From Paenibacillus sp. SYP-B3998 (lineage in GTDB: Bacteria; Bacillota; Bacilli; Paenibacillales; NBRC-103111), in the NCBI RefSeq assembly GCF_010820665.1, contig NZ_JAAIKC010000001.1:1116001-1180000 (forward strand): 64,000 nt of DNA, written 5' to 3'. Of this stretch, positions 52,199 to 60,230 are shown one piece after another. Positions within the stretch are counted from its first letter, which is position 1. Each line of letters begins with the position of its first letter. Below the pieces are notes generated by a model that saw only the letters and a list, made by a program, of their open reading frames with translations, did not search any database and had not been told where the DNA came from. The position numbers were made by a program, and so were the translations under genes.

Positions 52199-52480
52199 AT
52201 GCTAGCTTATATTTCCAATAAATCTGGAGGCAACAAATCGCAAGGTGGTAAATCTGGAGGCAATAAATCACGCGGTGGTAAATCTGGAGGCAATAAATCA
52301 CGCGGTGGTAAATCTGGAGGCAACAAATCGCGCGGTGGCAAGTCTGGAGGCAACAAATCGCGCGGTGGTAAATCTGGAGGCAACAAATCACGCGGTGGCA
52401 AGTCTGGAGGCAACAAATCACAAGGCGGCAGATCAAAAGGAAACAAATCAGGGAACCAGAGCCGTGGCAACTGTGAGTAA
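52199..52480 (+). CDS. CotG-like decapeptide-repeat protein
   Basis: A 93-residue protein. AAAAGGAGG lies seven bases before the ATG. After MLAYISN the protein consists of seven units of KSGGNKS(R/Q)GG (residues 8-77 approximately) and a tail RSKGNKSGNQSRGNCE ending in a lone Cys. Lys-Ser occurs every five residues, giving a highly basic, Ser-rich, Gly-rich chain. B. subtilis CotG, encoded next to cotH and phosphorylated on its Ser repeats by CotH, has different repeats (SHKKSFC-type) but the same logic. Position between cotB and cotH supports the assignment. The 30-base DNA repeat may expand and contract. Confidence 0.75.
   Translation: MLAYISNKSGGNKSQGGKSGGNKSRGGKSGGNKSRGGKSGGNKSRGGKSGGNKSRGGKSGGNKSRGGKSGGNKSQGGRSKGNKSGNQSRGNCE
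52220..52430 (+). repeat. Tandem 30-base repeat, seven copies, inside the cotG-like gene
   Basis: Units start AAATCTGGAGGCAACAAATC and vary mainly at third codon positions (CAACAAATCG/CAATAAATCA, GGTGGTA/GGTGGCA). The period keeps the reading frame. Confidence 0.9.
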
Positions 52481-52501
52481 GTACGCATAAAGTAAACTAG
52501 C

Positions 52502-52537
52502 ATAAAAAGCCTATCGATAATGGATAGGCTTTTTATT
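52502..52537 (+). terminator. Terminator between cotG-like gene and cotH
   Basis: ATAAAAAGCCTATC (52502-52515) pairs with GATAGGCTTTTTAT (52523-52536). It lies 22 bases after the repeat gene and would limit read-through to cotH. Confidence 0.8.
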
Positions 52538-52561
52538 ATGTAGAAAAGGGGTGTAGGATGG

Positions 52562-53614
52562 ATGCTGCCCACTCGACATATCGTTATCGCGGATCAACAA
52601 CTCGCTGCGTTGAATGAAGATGTTTGGAGAGATCAATTCGTGAACGCTTTTATAATAAATAAAGGGATTAAGATCCCCATTAAAGTTCGTTATCGCGGCG
52701 GTCATACACGGGAGTACCCGAAAAAGTCTTATGAAATCATAAAAGGTGATAAGACCTACCATCTGAATGCGGAGTACGATGATCCATCGTTGATCCGAAA
52801 TGCGCTCTCTTTTCGATTCTTCCAACGTATAGGGGTAGCAAGTCCCCAAACGAAACACTGCCATTTGAAGTTAAATGGGCGAAGTTTGGGAGTATATCTT
52901 GAGATAGAGGCTGTTGATAAAAATTTTTTCAGGCGTAGGAAAATTAATGCGCAGTCCCTCTTCTATGCGGCAAACAACGATGCTAACTTCGAACTCATCA
53001 ATCCAGATACAAAAAAAAGAAAGCAATCCTTGCTAGAAGGATATCAGCTAGTTCTAGGGCAAAGCAAAGATAAACGTGAGCTGCAATCGTTCATTTCTCA
53101 AATTCATATTCGAACTAAGAAGCCTTTGTATCAATTCATGCAATCGCAATTAGATATAGATAATTATTTGCGATGGTTAGCAGGGGCGGTATGTACAGGA
53201 AATTTCGATGGATTTGATCAAAATTACGCAATCTATCGGCATAAATCAAGTAAATTATTTCGTATTATTCCATGGGATTACGAGGGGACTTGGGGAAGAA
53301 ATTGTTATGGGAAGGCATGCGGAAGCGATTTGGTAAGAATAAAAGGCTACAATCGCTTAACAAGCAAGTTAATGGCGTTTAAAAGTGTTCGTCAGCGTTA
53401 TAAGCAACTTCTAACTTCTATTTTGCGAACTTCGTTTACGCTGAAGCAATTAAATCCGGTAATTGATCAAATGCATCAAAGTATTGTTTCTTATGTACAG
53501 CATGATTCTGATCGGAAGTGGTCGTATTCGGAATTTAACAATGAACCTAAATTTATCCGCGAGTATGTAAAAGAACGGCGGGAAATTATTTTACATGAGC
53601 TTACAAAACTATAA
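52562..53614 (+). CDS. cotH: Spore coat protein kinase CotH
   Basis: A 350-residue atypical protein kinase close to B. subtilis CotH. YRGGHTREYPKKSYEI (44-58), HLNAEYDDPSLIRNALSFRFF (67-87), GVYLEIEAVDKNFFRRR (110-126), DIDNYLRWLAGAVCTGNFDGFDQNYAIYR (198-226, with the catalytic Asp region) and IIPWDYEGTWGR (235-246, metal-binding Asp239) are the family blocks. CotH phosphorylates Ser in CotB and CotG and controls outer-coat assembly. The ATG at 52562 follows AGGATGG. Its gene follows the cotG-like gene after a terminator. Confidence 0.93.
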   Translation: MLPTRHIVIADQQLAALNEDVWRDQFVNAFIINKGIKIPIKVRYRGGHTREYPKKSYEIIKGDKTYHLNAEYDDPSLIRNALSFRFFQRIGVASPQTKHCHLKLNGRSLGVYLEIEAVDKNFFRRRKINAQSLFYAANNDANFELINPDTKKRKQSLLEGYQLVLGQSKDKRELQSFISQIHIRTKKPLYQFMQSQLDIDNYLRWLAGAVCTGNFDGFDQNYAIYRHKSSKLFRIIPWDYEGTWGRNCYGKACGSDLVRIKGYNRLTSKLMAFKSVRQRYKQLLTSILRTSFTLKQLNPVIDQMHQSIVSYVQHDSDRKWSYSEFNNEPKFIREYVKERREIILHELTKL

Positions 53615-53619
53615 ATGAA

Positions 53620-53671
53620 AAAAGATTGCAAACTTGTCGGCTAGAAGACCGAGGAGTTGGCAATCTTTTGA
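53620..53671. terminator. Hairpin between cotH and the convergent CAX gene
   Basis: AAAAGATTGC (53620-53629) and GCAATCTTTT (53660-53669) form the base of a longer stem including CTTGTCGG and CCGAGGAG. The A/T ends allow use in both directions. Confidence 0.75.
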
Positions 53672-53706
53672 GTGTAAATCAAATCGTCAGTATTTGGTTT
53701 GTATGT

Positions 53707-54753
53707 CTAGACCATGAAGAAAACAACGCCAAGTATGATATAAACGACGAGGAGCAAAAGCCCTTCATACCAGTTGGTCGAACCGTCTTGCGAAATCGAT
53801 TTGGTAATGAAGACAGCAACAGCGATTGCTGCGAGCTCGTAAGTTGAGAACACGATGTTCATCGGTGTTCCCCCCATAAAGAAGCTTGTTAGTACTAGTA
53901 CTGGGGCTACAAACAAAGCAATCTGTAAAGAACTGCCGATGGCGATTTCAACAGCTGCACCCATTTTATTTTTCATTGCCATCATAACGGCAGCACTGTG
54001 CTCGGCAGCATTACCGATGATAGCGATTAAGAAGGCCCCTACGAACAGCTCGGACAGCCCAAACCTGTGAGTTACTTCCTCTAACGTACCAACCAACCAT
54101 TCGCTGGTAAAGGCGACCATAACGGTGGCAAGGACGAGAAAGAGAATGGAGGTCGACTTCGACCAAGCGGCTTCGCCGTGTTCCGTGGCTTCGTCTGAGA
54201 GCACGTGTTTGTGCGTGACCATTGAGAACAGAAGCCAAAGTAAGTAAGCAACTACGAGTAAGATCGCCACAATCATACTCATATTAGTCGTTTCTGGCGT
54301 GGTCAGGCCGCTTGCAAATACAGCTGGGATGAACAGCGCGATCACACCGAGAAGCATGAGGGAGGAATTGTGAGAAGCTAACTTTACATTGAAAGATTGC
54401 TCTTTGAATTTCAACCCTCCAGCGAAGACACTTAGTCCAAGAACCAGAAGCAAATTCCCGATAATAGATCCTGTCAAACTAGCTTTGACTACATCGAATA
54501 AGCCGTCTTTGACGAGGAAGATCGCGATTATTAATTCGGCAGCATTACCAAATGTAGCGTTGAGAAATCCACCCACGCGTTCTCCCGCATAGTGGGCTAC
54601 GCTTTCTGTTGCTTTACCTAAAAATCCAGCCACAAAGATGACAGCGATGGCGGAAATGACGAATTGGAGTGTATGATTCCAGTTCGCATAGTGAGCGATT
54701 GCACTGAGTGCAAATGTGACAATTAAGCCAACATAAAACAATTTTCCTTTCAA
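53707..54753 (-). CDS. Calcium/proton antiporter (CAX, YfkE-like)
   Basis: A 348-residue protein with eleven or so membrane helices. Both cation-binding repeats are clear: GGFLNATFGNAAELIIAIFLVKDG (about 62-85) and GAFLIAIIGNAAEHSAAVMMAMKNKMG (about 238-265), each with the GNAAE core. Such exchangers export calcium using the proton gradient. TTG at 54753 follows CGGAGGG by eight bases. The position next to coat genes could link it to calcium handling in spores, but that is speculative. Confidence 0.92.
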   Translation of the reverse strand: MKGKLFYVGLIVTFALSAIAHYANWNHTLQFVISAIAVIFVAGFLGKATESVAHYAGERVGGFLNATFGNAAELIIAIFLVKDGLFDVVKASLTGSIIGNLLLVLGLSVFAGGLKFKEQSFNVKLASHNSSLMLLGVIALFIPAVFASGLTTPETTNMSMIVAILLVVAYLLWLLFSMVTHKHVLSDEATEHGEAAWSKSTSILFLVLATVMVAFTSEWLVGTLEEVTHRFGLSELFVGAFLIAIIGNAAEHSAAVMMAMKNKMGAAVEIAIGSSLQIALFVAPVLVLTSFFMGGTPMNIVFSTYELAAIAVAVFITKSISQDGSTNWYEGLLLLVVYIILGVVFFMV

Positions 54754-54921
54754 ATGGAACCCTCCGGCTTTGCAAAATAAGAAGTGTCATTTTTTGACTT
54801 CTTTAAATATACATATTTTGAATCGCAAAGTAAATTGAATCCTTCTGAAAAGCGACTAATCTTGCATTCGTGATTTGAACTTATTACAATAGAATTATAA
54901 CAAGTTTAGGGAGTGATCCGT

Positions 54922-55302
54922 ATGTCCGAAGACAATCAAACTGGTTTAATTCGTATTTCTGATGACGTAGTATCGACTATTGCAGGACTTGCAGCCTTGG
55001 AAACTCAAGGAATTGCAGGTATGTCGGGAGGCATCTCGGAAGGCTTAGCTAAGCGTCTGAGTGGCAAAAACGTACAAAGAGGCGTCTCTGTTGAGGTTGG
55101 TCAAGTAGAAGCAGCCATCGATCTTCGAGTTATTGTAAACTACGGTTCCCGTATTCAGGATGTATGTCGGGATCTCCAAGAGAACGTTCGAGAAGCGGTA
55201 GAGAATATGACAGGTTTATCTGTTGTGGAAGTGAATGTGAAAGTTGAAGGCGTCGCTTTCAAGGAAGAAGATGTAGTAGATGACCCGCATCGGGTAAAAT
55301 AA
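54922..55302 (+). CDS. Asp23/Gls24 family protein
   Basis: A 126-residue protein with the Asp23 layout: GLIRISDDVVSTIAGLAALETQGIAGMSGG, then KRLSGKNVQRGVSVEVGQVEAAIDLRVIVNYGSRI and VREAVENMTGLSVVEVNVKVEGV. ATG at 54922 follows GGGAG by eight bases. B. subtilis YqhY is of the same family; members are linked to the cell envelope and to acetyl-CoA carboxylase control. Single gene ending at a strong terminator shared with ftsW. Confidence 0.9.
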   Translation: MSEDNQTGLIRISDDVVSTIAGLAALETQGIAGMSGGISEGLAKRLSGKNVQRGVSVEVGQVEAAIDLRVIVNYGSRIQDVCRDLQENVREAVENMTGLSVVEVNVKVEGVAFKEEDVVDDPHRVK

Positions 55303-55304
55303 AG

Positions 55305-55350
55305 AAAAAGACCCCATCGATGTGTTTGAAATCGATTAGGGTCTTTTTTT
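55305..55350. terminator. Terminator between the Asp23 gene and ftsW
   Basis: AAAAAGACCC-C-ATCGAT pairs with ATCGAT-TA-GGGTCTTTTTTT. It overlaps the last 15 bases of ftsW on the other strand. Confidence 0.8.
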
Positions 55351-56487
55351 GGTTGGAGCATCTGGTTTTCGCGTTTGCTCGCGAGAGATACTGAGTAGAA
55401 CGCCCATACTGATGAGACAGACCATCATGGAGGACCCACCAGAAGAAATGAAGGGTAAGGTTACCCCTGTAAGGGGTATAGCCCCCGTAACGCCCCCGAT
55501 GTTAATGAGCGCTTGGAAAGCAAACATCCCCATAATTCCAACCCCAGCGACCATGCCGAACATATCTGGACTGCGAACAGCAACAAGTATGCCTCTCCAT
55601 ATAAAGAGTAGAAAGACTAGAATGAACAGGGCACTTCCGATGAAACCAAGCTCTTCTCCAATAATGGCAAAAATGAAATCGTTATGCGCTTCAGGTAAAT
55701 AGTGGAGCTTCTGAATTCCTTGACCGAATCCTGCGCCGCTAAGTCCGCCATGGCCAAATGCAAATAAGGATTGTGTAACCTGGTATCCTGTATTGGTATG
55801 ATCCGACCAAGGATCCATAAAAGATGTCAGACGATTCACACGGTAGTTCTTGACGTCTGTAGTTCCTTTTAATAAATATAGAGCGACAACCATACCTGCT
55901 ATTGAAAGTAGGCCTGTCCCTAACATGAAGATATGCTTCAAGTTCGAACCACCTACGATGATGACGATCAATGAGCAAGCAAGAAGAATAAAGCAGGAGC
56001 CGAAATCGGGTTGGAGCATGATGAGAAAGCTGACAAACCCGACCACCAACAGGGCCGGCAGGAGCCCATTCTTGAAGTTCCGAAATTTCTCCTCTTTATT
56101 GCTAATGAGAGAAGCCAGATAAAGGACGACAATTAATTTGGCAAACTCGGTGGGCTGGATGCCGAATTTACCGATGTTGTACCAGCTGCTTGCTCCGTTT
56201 GCTTTGGATGTAAATACAACGAAAATCAATGCAACAACAATCATGAAAAAAGCAGGAATGACGAGCTTTTTGAACTTGGAATAATGGATGTTCATGCTTA
56301 GGAGCATGAACACCGAGCCCAAGCCAACAGCGATTAACTGCTTTTTCGTAAAAAACCACGGATCATTGTACTTATAGGCGCTGGTCATGGAGCTTGCACT
56401 AAATACCATAGCAAGTCCAAAACAAACAAGCACGAATGCCAAAAAGAGCAGCAGAAAATCCGGTGTTCCTCTACGAGGGGGATTCAT
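55336..56487 (-). CDS. ftsW: FtsW-type SEDS peptidoglycan glycosyltransferase
   Basis: A 383-residue membrane protein with ten helices. SEDS signatures: KKQLIAVGLGSVFMLLSM, the catalytic-loop WYNIGKFGIQPTEFAKLIVVLYLA, LQPDFGSCFILLACSLIVIIVGG, NTGYQVTQSLFAFGHGGLSGAGFGQG, PEAHNDFIFAIIGEELGFIGS and GVTLPFISSGGSSMMVCLISMGVLLSIS. It polymerises lipid II at the septum with a class B PBP. The ylaN neighbourhood suggests FtsW rather than RodA or SpoVE, but a precise paralogue call needs a tree. It lies 13 bases after yugN in a minus-strand pair. Confidence 0.9.
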   Translation of the reverse strand: MNPPRRGTPDFLLLFLAFVLVCFGLAMVFSASSMTSAYKYNDPWFFTKKQLIAVGLGSVFMLLSMNIHYSKFKKLVIPAFFMIVVALIFVVFTSKANGASSWYNIGKFGIQPTEFAKLIVVLYLASLISNKEEKFRNFKNGLLPALLVVGFVSFLIMLQPDFGSCFILLACSLIVIIVGGSNLKHIFMLGTGLLSIAGMVVALYLLKGTTDVKNYRVNRLTSFMDPWSDHTNTGYQVTQSLFAFGHGGLSGAGFGQGIQKLHYLPEAHNDFIFAIIGEELGFIGSALFILVFLLFIWRGILVAVRSPDMFGMVAGVGIMGMFAFQALINIGGVTGAIPLTGVTLPFISSGGSSMMVCLISMGVLLSISREQTRKPDAPTKKRP

Positions 56488-56500
56488 GCCGGCTTCCCGC

Positions 56501-56848
56501 TTAATCCGCTAATGCTTGCTTTAGCTGCTCTAGCTTTTGTTTAGAAATATTCATGAAAGAATCAGGTACAGGCGAGTTGTAATCTAATCCATGTGGGAAT
56601 GTTTCTCTACCTATGTAGGCTTCTTCTAAAAACAGAATAGCGTAGGGAGATTCCAACTTGCCAGATTCTACACGTGCATTTACCCGTAGGAAATAGACTT
56701 CTTTCCCTGCTTTATCTTCCATTTTAAAATCGTAAGTCGCACGTGTGTATTCCCACTGCCAGCGCACGAATCCGAGCTCTGTCGTTACTTCGTCCAGATG
56801 AGCAAGATCACTTTTTAAGCCTGTTAGGCCAGTTGTTTCAATAATCAC
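56501..56848 (-). CDS. YugN-like family protein
   Basis: A 115-residue protein starting with GTG nine bases after GGAGG. It matches the YugN pattern: VTTELGFVRWQWEYTRATYDFKMEDKAGKEVYFLRVNARVESGKLESPYAILFLEEAYIGRETFPHGLDY. Function is unknown. It is co-transcribed with ftsW. Confidence 0.8.
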   Translation of the reverse strand: MIIETTGLTGLKSDLAHLDEVTTELGFVRWQWEYTRATYDFKMEDKAGKEVYFLRVNARVESGKLESPYAILFLEEAYIGRETFPHGLDYNSPVPDSFMNISKQKLEQLKQALAD

Positions 56849-57051
56849 TATTTAACGCCTCCATATTGTACGTATCCATTCTTTATTCATGATAGTATGT
56901 TTCTAAACGTTCTGCAAGTCGATAGCTGGCGATAATTCCTAAAAATTAATGGTACTTTGCAGATGAAACGCGTCCTTGAATTTGATAGAATAGGTTCTAA
57001 CACAAGCGTAAAGAGAAAAAGCGAGAACTAGGATGACGGAGGATTTTCCAA

Positions 57052-58221
57052 ATGAACGATTTTGAGATCGGCTTACAACAAACTTATGAAGAAATGGTAG
57101 GATGGAGACGCTATTTACACCAAAACCCAGAGCTTTCCTTTCAAGAACTTCGAACGGCTGAGTTTGTAGTCAACCATTTGTTGGACTGGGGCATTGAGGT
57201 ACGCACTCAGGTTGGCGGTAATGGTGTGGTAGGACTGCTTCGTGGCGCGAACCAAGGGCCTACAGTTGCCCTTAGAGCCGATATGGATGCCCTGCCCATT
57301 CAAGATGAGAAGAACTGTGACTATTCTTCTCTGATTAAAGGTGTTATGCATGCGTGTGGCCATGATGCGCATACGTCGACACTGCTTGGTATTGCGAAAG
57401 TAGCCAGCCAGCACCGTGACAAGTTGAATGGCAATCTGGTCTTCCTCTTCCAGCATGCGGAAGAAACAACGCCAGGGGGCGCTAATGCGATGATCCAAGA
57501 CGATGCACTAGTAGGTGTTGACGTTGTATTCGGTGTGCATTTATGGACGCCATTTCCTGTCGGGCATGTATATGCTAAGGCTGGATCTATGATGGCAGCA
57601 CCGGATGAATTCACCATCCAGATCCAGGGGAAGGGCGGACATGGTGGCTTGCCTCATCAGGCCATTGACAGTATCCACGTTGCATCTCAATTAGTTGTGA
57701 ATCTCCAATCCATTGTTAGTCGGCAAGTAGACCCTGTGGAACCCTGTGTAGTGAGTATCGGCTCTTTTCATGCGGGAACTAGCTTTAATGTGATTGCGGA
57801 GACGACGAAATTAACGGGAACAGTCAGAACCTTTAATTCTGAGTTGCAGCAAGATGTGAAGGCTCGCATGGAAAGAATCGTCGATGGCACATGTAGGATG
57901 TTCCAAGCCTCCTATGTGTTTGACTACAAAATGGGATATCCACCTGTCGTAAATGATGTTAATGAAGCAGAACGTTTCTTCAAAGTTGGGAATGCGCTTT
58001 TCGGTGAGGAATCCGTTCACGAGTCTCCTCTTATTATGGCCGGAGAAGACTTCTCTTATTATTTGCACCACCGTCCAGGCTGTTATATGTTCGTAGGCGC
58101 TGGAAATATAGAAGCGGGCATTATACATCCTCATCACCATCCGAAGTTTGATATTGACGAGCGTTCCATGTTGAATGCGGCAAGGCTTCTGCTTGGAATG
58201 GCTTTGGATTATATGGCATGA
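57052..58221 (+). CDS. M20D amidohydrolase (N-acyl-amino-acid hydrolase type)
   Basis: A 389-residue metallopeptidase-fold enzyme. The metal ligands are in MHACGHDAHTSTLLG (Cys102, His104), FQHAEETTPGGA (Glu pair near 137), VHLWTPFPVGHV (His162) and, near the end, GEDFSYYLHHRPGCYMFVG and PHHHPKFDIDE (His). The lid domain has GKGGHGGLPHQAIDSI. Family members (HipO, YhaA, AbgB, DapL-like) remove acyl groups from amino acids. CGGAGGATTTTCCAA precedes the ATG. The substrate cannot be told. Confidence 0.92.
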   Translation: MNDFEIGLQQTYEEMVGWRRYLHQNPELSFQELRTAEFVVNHLLDWGIEVRTQVGGNGVVGLLRGANQGPTVALRADMDALPIQDEKNCDYSSLIKGVMHACGHDAHTSTLLGIAKVASQHRDKLNGNLVFLFQHAEETTPGGANAMIQDDALVGVDVVFGVHLWTPFPVGHVYAKAGSMMAAPDEFTIQIQGKGGHGGLPHQAIDSIHVASQLVVNLQSIVSRQVDPVEPCVVSIGSFHAGTSFNVIAETTKLTGTVRTFNSELQQDVKARMERIVDGTCRMFQASYVFDYKMGYPPVVNDVNEAERFFKVGNALFGEESVHESPLIMAGEDFSYYLHHRPGCYMFVGAGNIEAGIIHPHHHPKFDIDERSMLNAARLLLGMALDYMA

Positions 58222-58325
58222 ATGCTTTCTTTCTTTTCGGCAGAGTCTATCTTTGAAGTGGGTTAATTGGCTATCTTTAACGAGCTGGCTCATCTTCAAG
58301 ATAATGCGAAGGAGGAATGACAGAC

Positions 58326-58766
58326 GTGGCAGGAAAAACCGTCAAAGACATTATGACAAGAGATTGCGTTACCGTTACTTTATTGGATAATGTATTTGAA
58401 ATTGCTACGAAAATGAAGCAGTATGATATAGGGTTTGTACCTGTCGTTGAAGGCAAAAAATTGATAGGTGTCGTCACAGACCGCGATTTAGTGATTCGTG
58501 GCTATGCCGAGAAAAAATCGGGATCTACCGCGGTGGAGGAAGTAATCACTAAAGATGTAGCTACAATTGAGGCGAGCACCTCTATTGAAGAAGCGGCTAA
58601 AATTATGGCTAAGGATCAAGTGCGGCGTTTGCCAGTCGTTGAGAATGGCGAGCTTGTAGGTATTGTAGCTATTGGCGATCTCGCGGTGAGGGACAATTTT
58701 GAGGATGAAGCTGGTGAGGCTTTAAGTCAAATTTCTTCAGACAAAATACCTGTGGGAGCTAAATAA
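58326..58766 (+). CDS. CBS-domain pair protein
   Basis: A 146-residue cytosolic protein with two CBS domains: VKDIMTRDCVTVTLLDNVFEIATKMKQYDIGFVPVVEGKKLIGVVTDRDLVIRG and VEEVITKDVATIEASTSIEEAAKIMAKDQVRRLPVVENGELVGIVAIGDLAV. GTG at 58326 follows AAGGAGG by ten bases; an ATG at 58317 is too near it. YhcV-like proteins bind adenine nucleotides; the target is unknown. It is not a fusion, so it differs from AcuB, which has an extra ACT domain. Confidence 0.88.
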   Translation: MAGKTVKDIMTRDCVTVTLLDNVFEIATKMKQYDIGFVPVVEGKKLIGVVTDRDLVIRGYAEKKSGSTAVEEVITKDVATIEASTSIEEAAKIMAKDQVRRLPVVENGELVGIVAIGDLAVRDNFEDEAGEALSQISSDKIPVGAK

Positions 58767-58783
58767 AATAACAGTTCTGTTTG

Positions 58784-58822
58784 AACATCCACTTCCTTAT
58801 ACAGGGGGCGGATGTTTTTTTG
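58784..58822 (+). terminator. Terminator of the CBS gene
   Basis: AACATCC and GGATGTT form a stem followed by TTTTTT. Confidence 0.7.
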
Positions 58823-58995
58823 TTAAACGACAAATGGTATCTCCTAAGAAACAAGCTATAGTTGGGTTTGCAACTGTAGGAGAAAGTAAGTTAAGGACTT
58901 GGCGGAGGCCATTTTTCAAGGAAACGCGGAACTGTCAAAGTTCGCAATAAGGTTGTCAATCTGAGACAAGATGATGATCTCTAAATATGCTACAT

Positions 58996-59019
58996 TGATA
59001 ACGTGTTCAAAAGTTATCA
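58996..59019 (+). promoter_or_regulatory. Inverted repeat upstream of the Gfo/Idh/MocA genes
   Basis: TGATAAC (58996-59002) and GTTATCA (59013-59019) are perfect inverted heptamers ten bases apart, 27 bases before the start of the first oxidoreductase. They are well placed for an operator; no regulator gene is adjacent. Confidence 0.45.
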
Positions 59020-59045
59020 TCAAACAAGAAAAAGGTGGCTTTTAT

Positions 59046-60194
59046 ATGGAAAAAATGCGGATCGGTATTATTGGTCTTGGTAATATGGGAACTGGACATG
59101 CAAAGTACTTGGTTAATGGGGAAGTGAAGGGCGCTGAGCTGACTGCAATTTGCGAAATGAGACCTGACCGTTTGGAGTGGGCCAAAGAAAATCTTGGCGA
59201 AGGTGTTCAATTATTCGACGATTTAGATACATTTTTAGCTTCTAATGTAATGGATGGTGTTCTGATTGCTACTCCTCATTATGATCATCCAGAAGTTGCA
59301 ATCAAAGCGTTTCAACATAATCTTCATGTTCTCTGTGAGAAGCCAGCGGGTGTTTACACGAAACAAGTGCGCCAAATGAATGAAGCTGGAAAAGCTTCAG
59401 GCAAGGTTTTCAGTATGATGTACAACCAAAGAACGAATCCGTTATATGTAAAGCTGAAAGATCTTGTGTCTTCTGGCGAGCTTGGTGAAATTCGTAGAAC
59501 GAATTGGATTATTACGAATTGGTATCGCTCTCAAAGTTACTACAATTCAGGTGGTTGGCGAGCAACGTGGGCAGGTGAAGGTGGGGGTGTGCTGATTAAT
59601 CAAGACCCGCATCAATTGGATTTGTGGCAATGGACGATCGATATGATGCCGAAAAGAGTGCGTGCCTTCTGTTATTTTGGTAAGCATCGTGATATCGAGG
59701 TGGAAGATGATGTTACCGCTTTCGTTGAATATGAGAATGGAGCTACTGGTTTATTTGTAACAACGACAGGCGAGGCGCCAGGAACGAATCGTTTCGAGTT
59801 ATCTGGTGATCGCGGCAAAATCGTTATAGAGGATGGCAAGCTAACCTTCTGGCGACTGCGTGTGTCCGAAAGAGAATTTAATGAGACCTACAAGGGTGGC
59901 TTCGGACAACCGGAATGCTGGAAATGTGAAATTCCAGTGGAGGGTCAGGAGACAAGTCATAAAGGTATTACCCAAAACTGGGTAGACGCAATTCTTCACG
60001 GTACTCCGCTAATCGCTCCTGGCGAGGAAGGGATCAAGGGATTAATGCTTTCCAATGCAATGTTGCTCTCGACATGGACGGATAACTGGGTAGATCTTCC
60101 GATTGATGAGGAATTGTTCCATAAGCACCTGCAAGAAAAGATCCAACAATCAAAGGCGAAAAAAGATTCTGCTTATCAAACCTTTGACGTTTAA
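59046..60194 (+). CDS. Gfo/Idh/MocA oxidoreductase 1
   Basis: A 382-residue NAD(P)-dependent sugar or inositol dehydrogenase-like protein. The nucleotide site is RIGIIGLGNMGTGHAKYL (4-21) and the family Lys is in VLCEKPAGVYTKQVRQM near residue 98. The substrate half contains NQDPHQLDLWQWTIDMMPKRV with the usual Asp/His pair. ATG at 59046 follows AAAAGGTGG. It is paired with a second family member, 36 bases on. The substrate is unknown; a cyclitol or modified sugar is typical. Confidence 0.92.
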   Translation: MEKMRIGIIGLGNMGTGHAKYLVNGEVKGAELTAICEMRPDRLEWAKENLGEGVQLFDDLDTFLASNVMDGVLIATPHYDHPEVAIKAFQHNLHVLCEKPAGVYTKQVRQMNEAGKASGKVFSMMYNQRTNPLYVKLKDLVSSGELGEIRRTNWIITNWYRSQSYYNSGGWRATWAGEGGGVLINQDPHQLDLWQWTIDMMPKRVRAFCYFGKHRDIEVEDDVTAFVEYENGATGLFVTTTGEAPGTNRFELSGDRGKIVIEDGKLTFWRLRVSEREFNETYKGGFGQPECWKCEIPVEGQETSHKGITQNWVDAILHGTPLIAPGEEGIKGLMLSNAMLLSTWTDNWVDLPIDEELFHKHLQEKIQQSKAKKDSAYQTFDV

Positions 60195-60230
60195 GTGATA
60201 GGAAGTCAACTCAAAATGGGGGAATCGTCT

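Noticed and set aside
52220..52430. CRISPR-like array
   Set aside because: Units are contiguous, have no spacers, and code in frame for a repeat protein.
52207..52572. Minus-strand frame of 121 residues rich in DLLPPDLPPRD repeats
   Set aside because: It is the antisense reading of the 30-base repeat in the cotG-like gene. It has no ribosome site and its repeat is forced by the plus-strand codons.
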